DNA of 35,947 nt from an uncultured bacterium (GCA_902779865.1 CACZDG010000020.1:1-35947); one strand, 5' to 3'; numbered from the stretch's first letter, positions 24,818 to 32,988 are shown. A program made the numbers and translations. Notes: generated by a model not told the origin, from the letters alone.

Positions 24818-25279
24818 TTACGCCTGGGCTTCCGCCTCCACGATCTTAACCGTGAACGGCGCGGTGACGCCCTCGCCGAGGGACAGCGTCGCCTTGTATT
24901 CGCCGACTTCCCTCAACTGATCAGGGAGGTCAAGCTGCGAACGCTCCAGCTTCACGCCGCGATCCGATTCGATTGCGGCGAGGAGGTCCGTCGCGCTCAC
25001 GCTGCCGTAGAGCTTCTTGCCGTCCACCGTGCGGGCGTTGACCGTCACGTTGAGGCCGACGAGTTTCTCCGCGATCGCCTGCGCCGCCTTCTTGGCCTCG
25101 GCGCGAGCCTTCGCACGGGCTTCCTCAAGCTTTGCAAACCTGCGCTTCGCCGCCTCCGTCACAGGAGCGGCAAGCCCCTGCGGGATGAGCATGTTGCGAG
25201 CGTAGCCCGGTGCGACCTTGACAATCGCGCCGGCCTTGCCGAGTTTCTTCACATTGGACATCAGCATCACTTCTACCAT
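24818..25279 (-). CDS. rplI: Ribosomal protein bL9
   Basis: 153 aa, usual length. N-terminal rRNA-binding domain MVEVMLMSNVKKLGKAGAIV and GYARNMLIPQGLA, a long Ala/Lys-rich connecting helix (about 40-75), and the C-domain with DGKKLYGSVSATDLLAAI. Last gene of the bL25-bS6-SSB-bS18-bL9 operon, 16 nt after rpsR, followed by the terminator. Confidence 0.95.
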   Translation of the reverse strand: MVEVMLMSNVKKLGKAGAIVKVAPGYARNMLIPQGLAAPVTEAAKRRFAKLEEARAKARAEAKKAAQAIAEKLVGLNVTVNARTVDGKKLYGSVSATDLLAAIESDRGVKLERSQLDLPDQLREVGEYKATLSLGEGVTAPFTVKIVEAEAQA

Positions 25280-25295
25280 GACACGTCTTCCTTTC

Positions 25296-25538
25296 TCAAG
25301 CCATCAGGCCCATGTTGCGAGCGCGGCGGACGCCCTTCTTGATCTGGCGCTGCTGCATCGTCGTTACTCCCGTCACGCGGGCGGGAATGATCTTGCCGTA
25401 TTCCGTCACGTAGTGCTTGAGGACCTCGATGTCGTTGAGGTCGATCTTGTCGCCTGCGGGAATTGAGGGACGACGGCGGGCAACGAAATCTCCGCGATCC
25501 TCGCGGTCGCCGCGTTCAGTTTTTTTCTGGTAAGCCAT
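25296..25538 (-). CDS. rpsR: Ribosomal protein bS18
   Basis: 80 aa. Core IDLNDIEVLKHYVTEYGKIIPARVTGVTTMQQRQIKKGVRRARNMGLM is typical. Lacks Cys residues, so it is the zinc-free form. AAGGAA SD before ATG. Pairs with bS6 on 16S rRNA in the 30S platform. Confidence 0.95.
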   Translation of the reverse strand: MAYQKKTERGDREDRGDFVARRRPSIPAGDKIDLNDIEVLKHYVTEYGKIIPARVTGVTTMQQRQIKKGVRRARNMGLMA

Positions 25539-25576
25539 TTTTTGTTCCTTAGATTGTTTGTGTTAAGAGGTGGATG

Positions 25577-26035
25577 TCAGTAGGGCATCGAATCGTCGTC
25601 GTCGTAACCGTCCATGTCACCCGACTGCGGGACTACCGGCGGTTGCGCCGAAGAGTTACCGCCGGAGACGATCGGTTCACCGGTGAGACGGCTCTGGTTG
25701 GGAGCCGGCAGCGGCATGAACTTCACGGTCATCGCACGGATCTTGAGCTTCTGGTGCTTAACTCCGTCCCTCTCCCAGCTGTCCATCTGGAGACGCCCCT
25801 CCACCAGGACCGTACGGCCCTTGCGGAGATACTGCCCGCACAGCTCGGCGAGCTTTTCCCAGGCGTCCACTTCAACGAACGTGGGAATGTCCACCGTGTT
25901 GCCGTTGCGGTCCCGGCGGCGCTCGTTGAGGGCCAGTGCGAAGCGGCACACCTTTACGGCGTTCACGCCGATCTGGCGGACCTCAGGGTCGCGCGTCAGA
26001 TTCCCCATCACGATAACTTTGTTGAAAGACGGCAT
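25577..26035 (-). CDS. ssb: Single-stranded DNA-binding protein
   Basis: 152 aa. OB-fold from SFNKVIVMGNLTRDPEVRQIG to about residue 110 (GRLQMDSWERDG). A short Pro/Gly/Ser linker leads to the acidic tip DGYDDDDSMPY (142-152). The tip, which recruits repair and replication partners, normally ends in Pro-Phe; here it ends in Pro-Tyr. In the classical rpsF-ssb-rpsR order. Confidence 0.95.
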   Translation of the reverse strand: MPSFNKVIVMGNLTRDPEVRQIGVNAVKVCRFALALNERRRDRNGNTVDIPTFVEVDAWEKLAELCGQYLRKGRTVLVEGRLQMDSWERDGVKHQKLKIRAMTVKFMPLPAPNQSRLTGEPIVSGGNSSAQPPVVPQSGDMDGYDDDDSMPY

Positions 26036-26053
26036 AGCTCCACCTCGTCTTCT

Positions 26054-26443
26054 TTACTCCGCCGGCGCGGCCTCGGCCGCTTCGGCCTCCTTCTGTGCAT
26101 TGGCGGCGGCGCGCTGCGCAGCCGCTTCGCGCTGGGCGGCGAGAACCGCCTCGCGGCGCTCGTCAACGGCGAGGATCTGCACGCGGAACACCTCTTCCAC
26201 GATGCGGTAGCGGTTCACGAGCTCGCGGACCTTCTCGGGGTCGAGCTCAAAGCGCACCTGAACGTAAACGCCGCTCTCGCGCTTGCCCATCGGCCGCGCG
26301 AACGCGCGCTTGCCAAGAACTTCCTGCGCGAGGATGTTGCCGCCAAGCCTCGTCACTTCGGCAACGGCCTTCGTGATCTGGCTTTCGAGCACGTCGTCCT
26401 TCGCCTGGCCGGCAAAGATGTAAAGTCCATCGTACTTTTTCAT
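26054..26443 (-). CDS. rpsF: Ribosomal protein bS6
   Basis: 129 aa. KYDGLYIFAGQA... then ITKAVAEVTRLGGNILAQEVLGKRAFARPMGKRESGVYVQVRFELDPEKV is the bS6 core. Ala/Glu-rich tail of about 30 residues. Twenty nt after the bL25 gene. Confidence 0.94.
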   Translation of the reverse strand: MKKYDGLYIFAGQAKDDVLESQITKAVAEVTRLGGNILAQEVLGKRAFARPMGKRESGVYVQVRFELDPEKVRELVNRYRIVEEVFRVQILAVDERREAVLAAQREAAAQRAAANAQKEAEAAEAAPAE

Positions 26444-26463
26444 TTGTCAGTTCCCTTCCCCTA

Positions 26464-27129
26464 TTACTTCTTCTCTTCCTTCTTCTCGCCGGCGGCCTCT
26501 TCCTTGCCCTTCTTGATGACCTCCGGGTTCGCCTCGGCCGCCGCCGCACCCGGCTTCGCCGCGTCAACGCCCTCAGGCGCCTTCACTACGGCCACGGCGT
26601 ACTCGCCGCGCGTCACCAGCGTGAACTTGTCGCCCAGCTGCAGGTCCTTGACGAAAAGCGTCTGGTCGAGCCCGAGGCCCGAAACGTCAACCACGAACTT
26701 CTCCGCGATGTCCTCCGGCAGGCACTCCACTTCAACCGTACGCAGCACCTGCTCGAGCACGCCGCCGCCGATCTTCACGCCCACGGCTTCGCCAGTGAGG
26801 TAAATCGGCACGACAACGCGCACCTTCTGGGTGAGCGACACTTCGCTGAAGTCCACGTGGATGGGCGTGCCCTTGACCACGTCGTTCTGCATTTCACGCA
26901 TGAGGGCGGGCATCTCCTTGCCGCCCATGTCCAGGGTGACGAGCAGCTGCTTGCTCGTGTGTCCCCTGAGTCCCATCATGAACTCGTGCGCGTCGAGCTT
27001 GACCAGCATCGTGCCGCCCTTGTTCATCCTCATCACCGCAGCGGGGATCTTGCCCGCCCGGCGAAGGCGGCGAACCGCCGCGGAACCCTGCTCCGCGCGC
27101 TCCTCCGCCTTGATCTTGATCTTGTCCAT
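26464..27129 (-). CDS. rplY: Ribosomal protein bL25 (Ctc/TL5 type)
   Basis: 221 aa. N-terminal 5S rRNA-binding part (KIKAEERAEQGSAAVRRLRRAGKIPAAVM; AHEFMMGL; PIHVDFSEV) joined to the TL5 beta-domain (VRVVVPIYLTGEAVGVKIGGGVLEQVLRTVEVECLPEDIAEKFVVDVSGLGL), plus a charged Glu/Lys tail. Heads the operon. In many bacteria pth sits between this gene and rpsF; it is absent here. Confidence 0.94.
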   Translation of the reverse strand: MDKIKIKAEERAEQGSAAVRRLRRAGKIPAAVMRMNKGGTMLVKLDAHEFMMGLRGHTSKQLLVTLDMGGKEMPALMREMQNDVVKGTPIHVDFSEVSLTQKVRVVVPIYLTGEAVGVKIGGGVLEQVLRTVEVECLPEDIAEKFVVDVSGLGLDQTLFVKDLQLGDKFTLVTRGEYAVAVVKAPEGVDAAKPGAAAAEANPEVIKKGKEEAAGEKKEEKK

Positions 27130-27176
27130 CGTCTTTCCTTAGTCGTCCCCGCCTGCTCTCGCATCTCAACGGAAAA

Positions 27177-27193
27177 CGGGTCACTGCGACCCG
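27177..27193 (-). promoter_or_regulatory. Leader hairpin of the ribosomal operon
   Basis: CGGGTC-GCAGT-GACCCG followed by TTTTCC, in the ~90-nt leader between the -10 box and the bL25 ATG. Position and shape suit an autoregulatory or attenuator element, though the U-run is short. Confidence 0.45.
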
Positions 27194-27226
27194 CCCGCGA
27201 CGCTACCCTCGGCGGTTGGATTGAGT

Positions 27227-27235
27227 AGTTTATCA
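27227..27235 (-). promoter_or_regulatory. Extended -10 promoter of the ribosomal operon
   Basis: TGATAAACT, 97 nt before the bL25 start. Unlike the leaderless genes, this one has a real leader with a hairpin and an AAGGAAAG SD. Confidence 0.5.
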
Positions 27236-27252
27236 AAAAATCCGGTGAGAAG

Positions 27253-27747
27253 TCAATGCGGAATTACTGTAACATTAAGATTTCTTACCCCCCACTGGCG
27301 AGCCACCCCATGAGACGGGAACCAGACGTCGATGTGCCTGCCCGTAATCGCCCCGCCAACATCCTCCACAATCCCCGTCCCGTAGCCCGGTATCGCAAGC
27401 TTCGTGCCGAACGGATATACCTTTGGATCCGCCGCCACCGTCCCGTGCCGCGCCACCGTGCCACGTGCGGTGACGCCAACCTTCTTGCGTTTTCCCTTCA
27501 TTGGACCATAGTCGTAAACCGGAGTCCCAAGCCCAAACCAGCTACGACGCCATCCGCAGCATATCCCGCAGTTGCAGTACCCCGTGACTAGGACATCCCC
27601 CTTCTCGGACTCCAACGGCGGCGGAAACCGTACGCCCGAACCGCCATCACCGGATTTCCCACTACACCCCCTAATCCAAAGCCACGTCAACAGCAGCGCA
27701 ACTCCGCCCGCCGCAAGATACCGCCAGTTGAACCGCCGCCGTTTCAC
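27253..27747 (-). CDS. 3D-domain protein (MltA C-terminal-like), membrane anchored
   Basis: 164 aa, GTG start at 27747, just 3 nt after the ruvB stop. One N-terminal membrane segment (about 10-27), then VTGYCNCGICCGW with four Cys, and the 3D domain (about 98-160: TVAADPKVYPFGTKLAIPGYGTGIVEDVGGAITGRHIDVWF) whose three Asp give the name. The domain occurs in lytic transglycosylases and Rpf/YabE-type peptidoglycan hydrolases. The second half of MltA is absent, so catalysis rests on the 3D barrel alone. Probable cell-wall remodelling enzyme in the periplasm. Confidence 0.85.
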   Translation of the reverse strand: MKRRRFNWRYLAAGGVALLLTWLWIRGCSGKSGDGGSGVRFPPPLESEKGDVLVTGYCNCGICCGWRRSWFGLGTPVYDYGPMKGKRKKVGVTARGTVARHGTVAADPKVYPFGTKLAIPGYGTGIVEDVGGAITGRHIDVWFPSHGVARQWGVRNLNVTVIPH

Positions 27748-27750
27748 CGT

Positions 27751-28779
27751 TCATCCGAATAGCGACTGCTGCGTGAAACCGCCGGACGTCGGCGAAAGGC
27801 CAAGGCGCTTCCAAGCAAGCGGCGTCGCGACGCGCCCCTTTGGCGTGCGGTCGAGATACCCTTCCATGATGAGGAACGGCTCGTATGCCTCCTCTATCGT
27901 GTCCGGCTCCTCGCCAACCGAAACGGCGATCGTGGAAAGCCCCACCGGACCGCCGCCGAACTTCGCGCAGATGGTTTCAAGTATCTTGACGTCCATCTCG
28001 TCAAGCCCGTTGGGGTCGATTTCAAGAAGCCCAAGGGATTCCACCGCCACGGGACGCGTGATAAGATTGTCTGCCTTGACCTGCGCGTAGTCGCGCACGC
28101 GGCGGAGCAAGTTGTTCGCGATGCGCGGCGTGCCGCGTGCGCGAGCTGCGATTTCAAGCGCACCATCCGGCTCGATGCCCACGCCCAACTTCGCCGCAGA
28201 ACGAGTGACAATCTCGGCTAGTTCCGCCGGTTCGTAGAAGCTGAGGCGGTTGACAAGCCCGAAACGCGCGCGGAGCGGAGCGGCTATGAGGCCGATGCGC
28301 GTGGTTGCGCCCACAAGCGTGAAACGCGGAAGTTCGAGGCGTACGCTGCGCGCGTTCGGCCCCTGGTCGATCATGATGTCGATCGCGAAGTCCTCCATCG
28401 CGGAATAGAGGTATTCCTCCACGGTCTTCGCCATGCGGTGGATTTCGTCGATGAAGACAATATCGCCCGCCTCCAGCGAGGTAAGCAGTCCGGCAAGATC
28501 GCCGGGCTTCGTGAGGACGGGGCCGGACGTGGTCTTCACATGCACGCCCATCGCATCACCCAATATATAGGATAGAGTGGTTTTGCCAAGACCGGGCGGC
28601 CCGGAGAAGAGGACATGGTCCAGCGTCTCGTTGCGGTCTTTGGCGGCCTTGACGGCGAGTTCCAGCCGGTCGCGGATCTTCTTCTGCCCCACGAACTCGC
28701 CAAACTGCCCCGGACGCAACCGGTTGTCAAACGCCGTATTGCGCCTATTCAGTTCATCTGAAGCCCGTTCGCCCTTCAT
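27751..28779 (-). CDS. ruvB: Holliday junction helicase RuvB
   Basis: 342 aa, usual length. AAA+ core: [11 protein letters not shown], Walker [11 protein letters not shown] (59-68), Walker [11 protein letters not shown] (107-116), sensor/arginine-finger region [39 protein letters not shown], and a winged-helix end ([32 protein letters not shown]). Drives branch migration with RuvA; ruvA and ruvC are not adjacent. The protein ends FTQQSLFG, whose QQSLF fits the beta-clamp-binding consensus. Confidence 0.96.
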   Translation of the reverse strand: MKGERASDELNRRNTAFDNRLRPGQFGEFVGQKKIRDRLELAVKAAKDRNETLDHVLFSGPPGLGKTTLSYILGDAMGVHVKTTSGPVLTKPGDLAGLLTSLEAGDIVFIDEIHRMAKTVEEYLYSAMEDFAIDIMIDQGPNARSVRLELPRFTLVGATTRIGLIAAPLRARFGLVNRLSFYEPAELAEIVTRSAAKLGVGIEPDGALEIAARARGTPRIANNLLRRVRDYAQVKADNLITRPVAVESLGLLEIDPNGLDEMDVKILETICAKFGGGPVGLSTIAVSVGEEPDTIEEAYEPFLIMEGYLDRTPKGRVATPLAWKRLGLSPTSGGFTQQSLFG

Positions 28780-28868
28780 GGATCAATCCGCACCTGATTG
28801 GAAATGAAAACACAGGAAAGGGGCAAGCAGAAAGCCTGTCCCTCTCCTTTCACGACTTCTCGCTATTA

Positions 28869-29135
28869 TTACTGTGCGGGAGCCGAGCCGTCATCGCCAT
28901 ACCCCTTGCTCTTGAGGTAGTCGATGATCTTGCCGACGGTTGTGAGCTTTTCGGCGTCCTCTTCAGGGATTGCAGCACCGAATTCCTCTTCAAAAGCCAT
29001 GATGAGCTCAACCGAGTCGAGCGAATCCGCGCCCAGATCGTCGATGAACGACGCCTCAAGCGTCACCTGTTCGGCGTTGACGCCGAGCTGGTCAACGATA
29101 ATCTCTCTTACGCGGTCTTCAAGTTTTCCTGCCAT
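28869..29135 (-). CDS. acpP: Acyl carrier protein
   Basis: 88 aa. Phosphopantetheine site at Ser38 in [18 protein letters not shown]. Carries acyl chains in fatty acid synthesis. Slightly longer than E. coli AcpP through a short Gly/Asp/Ala tail. Stands alone, not beside fab genes; divergent from dinB. Confidence 0.95.
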   Translation of the reverse strand: MAGKLEDRVREIIVDQLGVNAEQVTLEASFIDDLGADSLDSVELIMAFEEEFGAAIPEEDAEKLTTVGKIIDYLKSKGYGDDGSAPAQ

Positions 29136-29168
29136 TTGTTTTTTCTCCTTGTGGTTGGAACGGGAAAT

Positions 29169-29177
29169 AGTATATCA
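29169..29177 (-). promoter_or_regulatory. Extended -10 promoter of acpP
   Basis: TGATATACT ending 33 nt before the acpP ATG; a normal leader of about 27 nt with an SD. Confidence 0.6.
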
Positions 29178-29215
29178 TATCCAGAAACGAAATGCTAGTG
29201 TAAAAAACAAAAAGA

Positions 29216-29224
29216 TGATATAAT
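29216..29224 (+). promoter_or_regulatory. Extended -10 promoter of dinB
   Basis: TGATATAAT ending 9 nt before ATG 29234, with no SD in ACATTTCCG; near-leaderless. No LexA-type palindrome is obvious beside it. Confidence 0.6.
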
Positions 29225-29233
29225 ACATTTCCG

Positions 29234-30424
29234 ATGACCGTTCTGCACGTAGATATGGACGCTTTTTTCGCGTCGGTTGAGCAGCGGGACCACCACGAAT
29301 GGCGCGGAAAGCCCGTAATCGTGGGTGCCGGACCGCACGAACGCGGCGTTGTATCCACCTGCTCCTACGAGGCGCGGCGCTTCGGCGTACATTCCGCGAT
29401 GCCGAGCCGCACCGCGTACGCGCTGTGCCCGAACGGCATATTCGTGCCACCAAGAATGCATGTGTACCAAGAGGTATCCGACATCGCGTTCGAGGTGTTC
29501 TCGCACTACTCGCCCTTCGTGGAGGGCGTGTCGGTAGATGAGGCGTTCCTCGACGTGACTGGCACCGTACATCTCTTCGGCGACATACGTACGCTCGCGG
29601 AACGCCTCCGCGCCGAGATAAAGTCAAAGTGCGGCGTGACGTGCTCCGTCGGACTCGCCCCCAACCGCCTGCTCGCGAAGATCGCATCGGAGCAGAACAA
29701 ACCGGACGGACTCTTCATCATGCCGTTCGAGACGGACGCCATACGTGCCTTCCTCGCACCGAAACCAGTGAAGATACTCTGGGGCGTCGGCAAGAAGACG
29801 GCGGATATCCTCTCCCGTTACGGCTACCTCACGTGCGCCGACATCCAGAACGCCGACCCCCGCTTCCTTGTGCGCATTCTCGGCGACGCGGCTGCAGAAT
29901 CCATCCGCAACCACTCCCTCGGCATTGACAATTCCCCCTTCCCCTCCGAGGATGCAGAGGAGAAATCCGTCTCTCGCGAACACACCTTTGCCGAGGATGA
30001 AACCGACCGCGAGACCGTACGACAGACGCTTCTGCGCCTTGTGGAGGAAGTCGGTTTCCGCTTCCGCAAGGAACAACGCTGGGCGCGTACCGGCAAACTC
30101 AAGCTGCGCGACGCCGCCTTCAACACTATCACCCGACAGGCCCGCTTCGAGCTGCCAGCCCGCGACGACATCACCTTCCGACACCTTATGTTGGATCTTT
30201 TCGACAAGGAGTGGCCGCCCAACCGCCGACGCGCCGTGCGGCTTGTTGGGTTCGGTGTTACGGACATCACGGACTCCCCCGAAGACCCGCAGCCATCTCT
30301 CTTCGGCCCGTCCCCCCTCGCGGAACAGATGAAAAAGCGCGAACGCCTCGCCGCCGCTCTGGACACCTTGCAAAGCATCCACTCATCATCATTTGGCCGC
30401 AAGCCTAAAAAATCCCCGCCCTAA
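29234..30424 (+). CDS. dinB: DNA polymerase IV (Y family)
   Basis: 396 aa. Catalytic Asp7 in HVDMDAFFASVE with steric gate Phe12, and Asp102/Glu103 in VSVDEAFLDVTG. Palm/fingers followed by helix-hairpin-helix thumb (KPVKILWGVGKKTADILSRYGYLTCADI) and the little-finger domain (SVSREHTFAEDE; LKLRDAAFNTITRQ). QPSLF at 353-357 is the beta-clamp-binding motif. Error-prone lesion bypass. The last ~40 residues after the clamp motif are a basic tail. Confidence 0.95.
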   Translation: MTVLHVDMDAFFASVEQRDHHEWRGKPVIVGAGPHERGVVSTCSYEARRFGVHSAMPSRTAYALCPNGIFVPPRMHVYQEVSDIAFEVFSHYSPFVEGVSVDEAFLDVTGTVHLFGDIRTLAERLRAEIKSKCGVTCSVGLAPNRLLAKIASEQNKPDGLFIMPFETDAIRAFLAPKPVKILWGVGKKTADILSRYGYLTCADIQNADPRFLVRILGDAAAESIRNHSLGIDNSPFPSEDAEEKSVSREHTFAEDETDRETVRQTLLRLVEEVGFRFRKEQRWARTGKLKLRDAAFNTITRQARFELPARDDITFRHLMLDLFDKEWPPNRRRAVRLVGFGVTDITDSPEDPQPSLFGPSPLAEQMKKRERLAAALDTLQSIHSSSFGRKPKKSPP

Positions 30425-30443
30425 GTCTATCTTTTCCTAGAAG

Positions 30444-30475
30444 CTTTGTGATCTTTGTGTTCTTTGTGGCTAAAT
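30444..30475. repeat. Three 9-nt near-repeats (CTTTGTGnn) after dinB
   Basis: CTTTGTGAT, CTTTGTGTT and CTTTGTGGC follow each other without gap, then TAAAT. The stretch lies in the 91-nt gap between convergent genes. Similar CTTTGTG/TTTGTGG strings are familiar from intergenic DNA of various bacteria; role unknown. Confidence 0.6.
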
Positions 30476-30515
30476 CAAGTACGTGCAAGCGTTTCAACTG
30501 CGTTTTTTAGGTTTA

Positions 30516-32024
30516 CTATCTCTCGGGCAATGCCCTCATGCGGGCGCGCATCAGGATCTTCTCCCACGGGTCGTCGCTGTTCCAGAAAAGCTCGGCCTCG
30601 CAGAACGGCGCGAGCCCGAACGGCGGGTTGTTGTAGGGCACGGCGTTGAACTCCTTCGGCGGACGCTTCGCGGCGCGCAGGCGGCGTATCGACTCCCACG
30701 CGAACTTGCCGTTCTGGAACCAGTCGTTGTCGAACGAGCACTGCATCGGCTGCATGATCGACTGGTGGTACTCCCGCATCCTCCGCCCGGCGCATCCGAG
30801 CATGAACGGCCCGGCCGGCTCGATCCAGTTCTTCCAGTCGAGGTACAGCTGCGCCTTCCAGACAAAGCCGACGGACGGCGTGAGCGCGAGTATCTTCTCG
30901 CAGAACTCGTTGTCCGGCCCGCCGGTCCGGCCATTTCCTTCCCAGAACGGGAAGCCGCCGCAGTTCTCCCACAGGATCTCGAGCGAGGGGTCGGTCTTCG
31001 CAATGAAGTCCGTCGCACCGGGTTTCCGGATCGAGTTCGAGTGGAGGCCGAACACGATGTCCAGCTCCGGCGACTCCGCGTGGATGCGCTTCGCAGTCAT
31101 GTTGACGAGCTCGACGACGGCCTCCGCGATGGAGCGTCCGGCGAGCTCCTGGCGGTCCGTCTCGGTGAAGCTCTGGAAGTAGATGCCGTCGCCACCCATC
31201 GGCTTCCAGATGCGGTGCCATTCGTCGATGATGTTATCGGACAACTTCTCGAGGTTGTGGATGTCCGCCTTGTCGCAATGGAGCGACCACCCCCACGCGA
31301 AGCCCCAGAACACCTTGATGCCCCACGAATGCGCCTCCTCCACCACGTCGCGCGCGTTGATGACGCGCTGGTTGTTCCAGATGATGATGCGGTTGAAGCG
31401 CGCGCGCGCCATTTCGCGGAACGTGGCGCGGTAGTCGTCCATCTCGTGCCCCCACGAGAACACGCTGCGCACGGGCGTCTGCGGCGCGCAGACGATGTTG
31501 CGCACGGGGATGCGCTTCTCCTTCTCCTTGTCGAACTTCGCGAGGTTGCGCTTGTTGGCGCGGAAGAACGTGCCGGGGTAGCGTCCGCGCGGCGGGGCGA
31601 GCGAGCCCTCCATCAGCGGAACCTGCACGTCGAGGAAGTCGAACGCGGCCCAGAGGACAGCCTCCGGCGTGTCGCCCGCGAGAAGAACCACGTCGTGCTC
31701 GCCGTCATGCAGCGTGCGGATGAGGTAGCCGTCCTTCGGCACGAGCTTCTCGGCGTCCTTGCCGAGGTACTTGCGGAGCGTGGCGTTCTCCTGCACACGC
31801 CCGACCACGATCATGTCGCGCTTGCCCTTCACCGGCTCGCCGCCGTCCTGCTCGATCGGCAACACAAGCGGAATCGCCAGATGCCGTTCGCGCAACAGAT
31901 GGAACCCGATGCGCTCGGTCAGCACCTCAAGGGCACGTCCCTGCGGTCCTTCAGCGGATGAATAGACGATCTTCCACGTCCCGCCCGGCGTCGGCGCCTC
32001 CGCCGCCACGGAAATACCGCTCAT
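30516..32024 (-). CDS. Glycoside-hydrolase-like protein (GH67/GH20-type N-domain plus TIM barrel)
   Basis: 502 aa from ATG at 32024. Residues about 10-140 look like the small domain before the barrel in GH20/GH67 enzymes (DMIVVGRVQENA; DGYLIRTLHDGEHDVVLLAGDTPEAVLWAAFDFLD). Then comes a TIM-barrel-like part: ARFNRIIIWNN, WGIKVFWGFAWGW, GGDGIYFQSFTETD, LDIVFGLHSNS, LEILWENCGGFPF. Acid residues in FTETD and LWEN are candidates for catalysis. Substrate unknown. In-frame codons upstream of the ATG encode an intact signal peptide (NKIFKAAAVAVGIVMSGISVAAEA) that would start at ACG 32069, with a GAGAGG SD 8 nt before it; see findings. It is the last gene of the secreted-protein operon. Confidence 0.75.
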   Translation of the reverse strand: MSGISVAAEAPTPGGTWKIVYSSAEGPQGRALEVLTERIGFHLLRERHLAIPLVLPIEQDGGEPVKGKRDMIVVGRVQENATLRKYLGKDAEKLVPKDGYLIRTLHDGEHDVVLLAGDTPEAVLWAAFDFLDVQVPLMEGSLAPPRGRYPGTFFRANKRNLAKFDKEKEKRIPVRNIVCAPQTPVRSVFSWGHEMDDYRATFREMARARFNRIIIWNNQRVINARDVVEEAHSWGIKVFWGFAWGWSLHCDKADIHNLEKLSDNIIDEWHRIWKPMGGDGIYFQSFTETDRQELAGRSIAEAVVELVNMTAKRIHAESPELDIVFGLHSNSIRKPGATDFIAKTDPSLEILWENCGGFPFWEGNGRTGGPDNEFCEKILALTPSVGFVWKAQLYLDWKNWIEPAGPFMLGCAGRRMREYHQSIMQPMQCSFDNDWFQNGKFAWESIRRLRAAKRPPKEFNAVPYNNPPFGLAPFCEAELFWNSDDPWEKILMRARMRALPER

Positions 32025-32085
32025 AACAATCCCAACGGCAACCGCCGCGGCTTTGAATATCTTATTCGTCTTTTTGACCTCTCAA

Positions 32086-32979
32086 TCACTTAACGAAGAT
32101 CACGAGGCCGGCTCTCGGCATGTAGGTGATGATGGATGTCCACGTCGTGTTGCCTGCCGTCAGCACGACCGTGTAGTCGCCATTGCCGTTCGAGGGCACG
32201 AACGGCACGGCACCCGTACCCGTGAGGTTCTGCGTATCCACCGTACCGCGCGGCGGCGTCACCGAAAGCGTGGATGCCGCCGTCGCGCTGCGCGCCCAGT
32301 TATCGCCAGAGTACGCCGCGAAGTACCCGCGTTTTTGCGTGATCGTGCGATCTGGGCCGCCCTGCATCGAATCAAGGAACCACACGGTCTGGGGAGTCAC
32401 GAACGTGTCCTCCGCCGTGTCGCCGCCCTCGACGAGGCGCAACAGGTTTCCACCGGCGGATTCCTTGCCGTAGTCAGGCGGCAGCAGGGGCGACAGCCCT
32501 TCAACGCCGACGAGTTCATAGACGTAGCCATTCCCCGCCGTTCCCGCCAGGTAGAGGTCGAAGAGCTCAAGAGCGTCGACGATCTTTGCGGGCGATGCGG
32601 ACGTCCCTTCACCGAGCGTGCCGAAGATCGAGTGCCGTACCGTGAACGTCGCCGAACCCTGCGCGGAGTTCGCAAGCGTCCACACGCCGCCCGCGTTGAA
32701 GTCCGGCGCGACCGAGCCGTTGGCGGCGGCGGCGGAGACGAGCGTCGATGCCGCGCCGCCGGACAAAGTCGCCGTCACCGTCTCGCCCGCGAAGTACGTC
32801 GCCTCCATCAGTCCGGCAAGTTCTTCCTGCGTCTTGATCGCACGCGGCGAAGGCGTCGTGTCGATGCGGTACTCGTATGTATTAGACTCCGCCGCGAGGA
32901 CGGCCTCGCGCGCCGCGAGAGGGAGGGCCGCTCCTGCCGCGACCGTCGCAACAACAAACAAACGACATGCATTCTTCAT
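32086..32979 (-). CDS. Secreted protein of unknown function
   Basis: 297 aa; SD GAGG overlaps the upstream stop region and the start is 9 nt after it. Signal peptide to about residue 23 (LPLAARE). The mature part is Gly/Ala/Thr-rich and strand-like, with no Cys pairs: TATLSGGAASTL, GGVWTLANSAQGSATFTVRHS, YVYELVGVEGLSPLLPP, and a final GDYTVVLTAGNTTWTSIITY. Possibly one or two Ig-like beta-sandwiches. Not recognised as a known family. Between the SUMF1-like genes and the hydrolase-like gene. Confidence 0.75.
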   Translation of the reverse strand: MKNACRLFVVATVAAGAALPLAAREAVLAAESNTYEYRIDTTPSPRAIKTQEELAGLMEATYFAGETVTATLSGGAASTLVSAAAANGSVAPDFNAGGVWTLANSAQGSATFTVRHSIFGTLGEGTSASPAKIVDALELFDLYLAGTAGNGYVYELVGVEGLSPLLPPDYGKESAGGNLLRLVEGGDTAEDTFVTPQTVWFLDSMQGGPDRTITQKRGYFAAYSGDNWARSATAASTLSVTPPRGTVDTQNLTGTGAVPFVPSNGNGDYTVVLTAGNTTWTSIITYMPRAGLVIFVK

Positions 32980-32988
32980 AGTATCACC

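Noticed and set aside
25574..26803. 409-codon plus-strand frame across ssb, rpsF and bL25
   Set aside because: Spans three conserved ribosomal operon genes on the opposite strand; clearly spurious.
28812..28853. Hairpin between acpP and ruvB as a terminator
   Set aside because: Stem has several mismatches and no proper T-run on the minus strand.
30483..31961. 492-codon open frame on the plus strand opposite the hydrolase-like gene
   Set aside because: Arg/Val/Glu-rich antisense of a gene with recognisable domains; no motif of its own.
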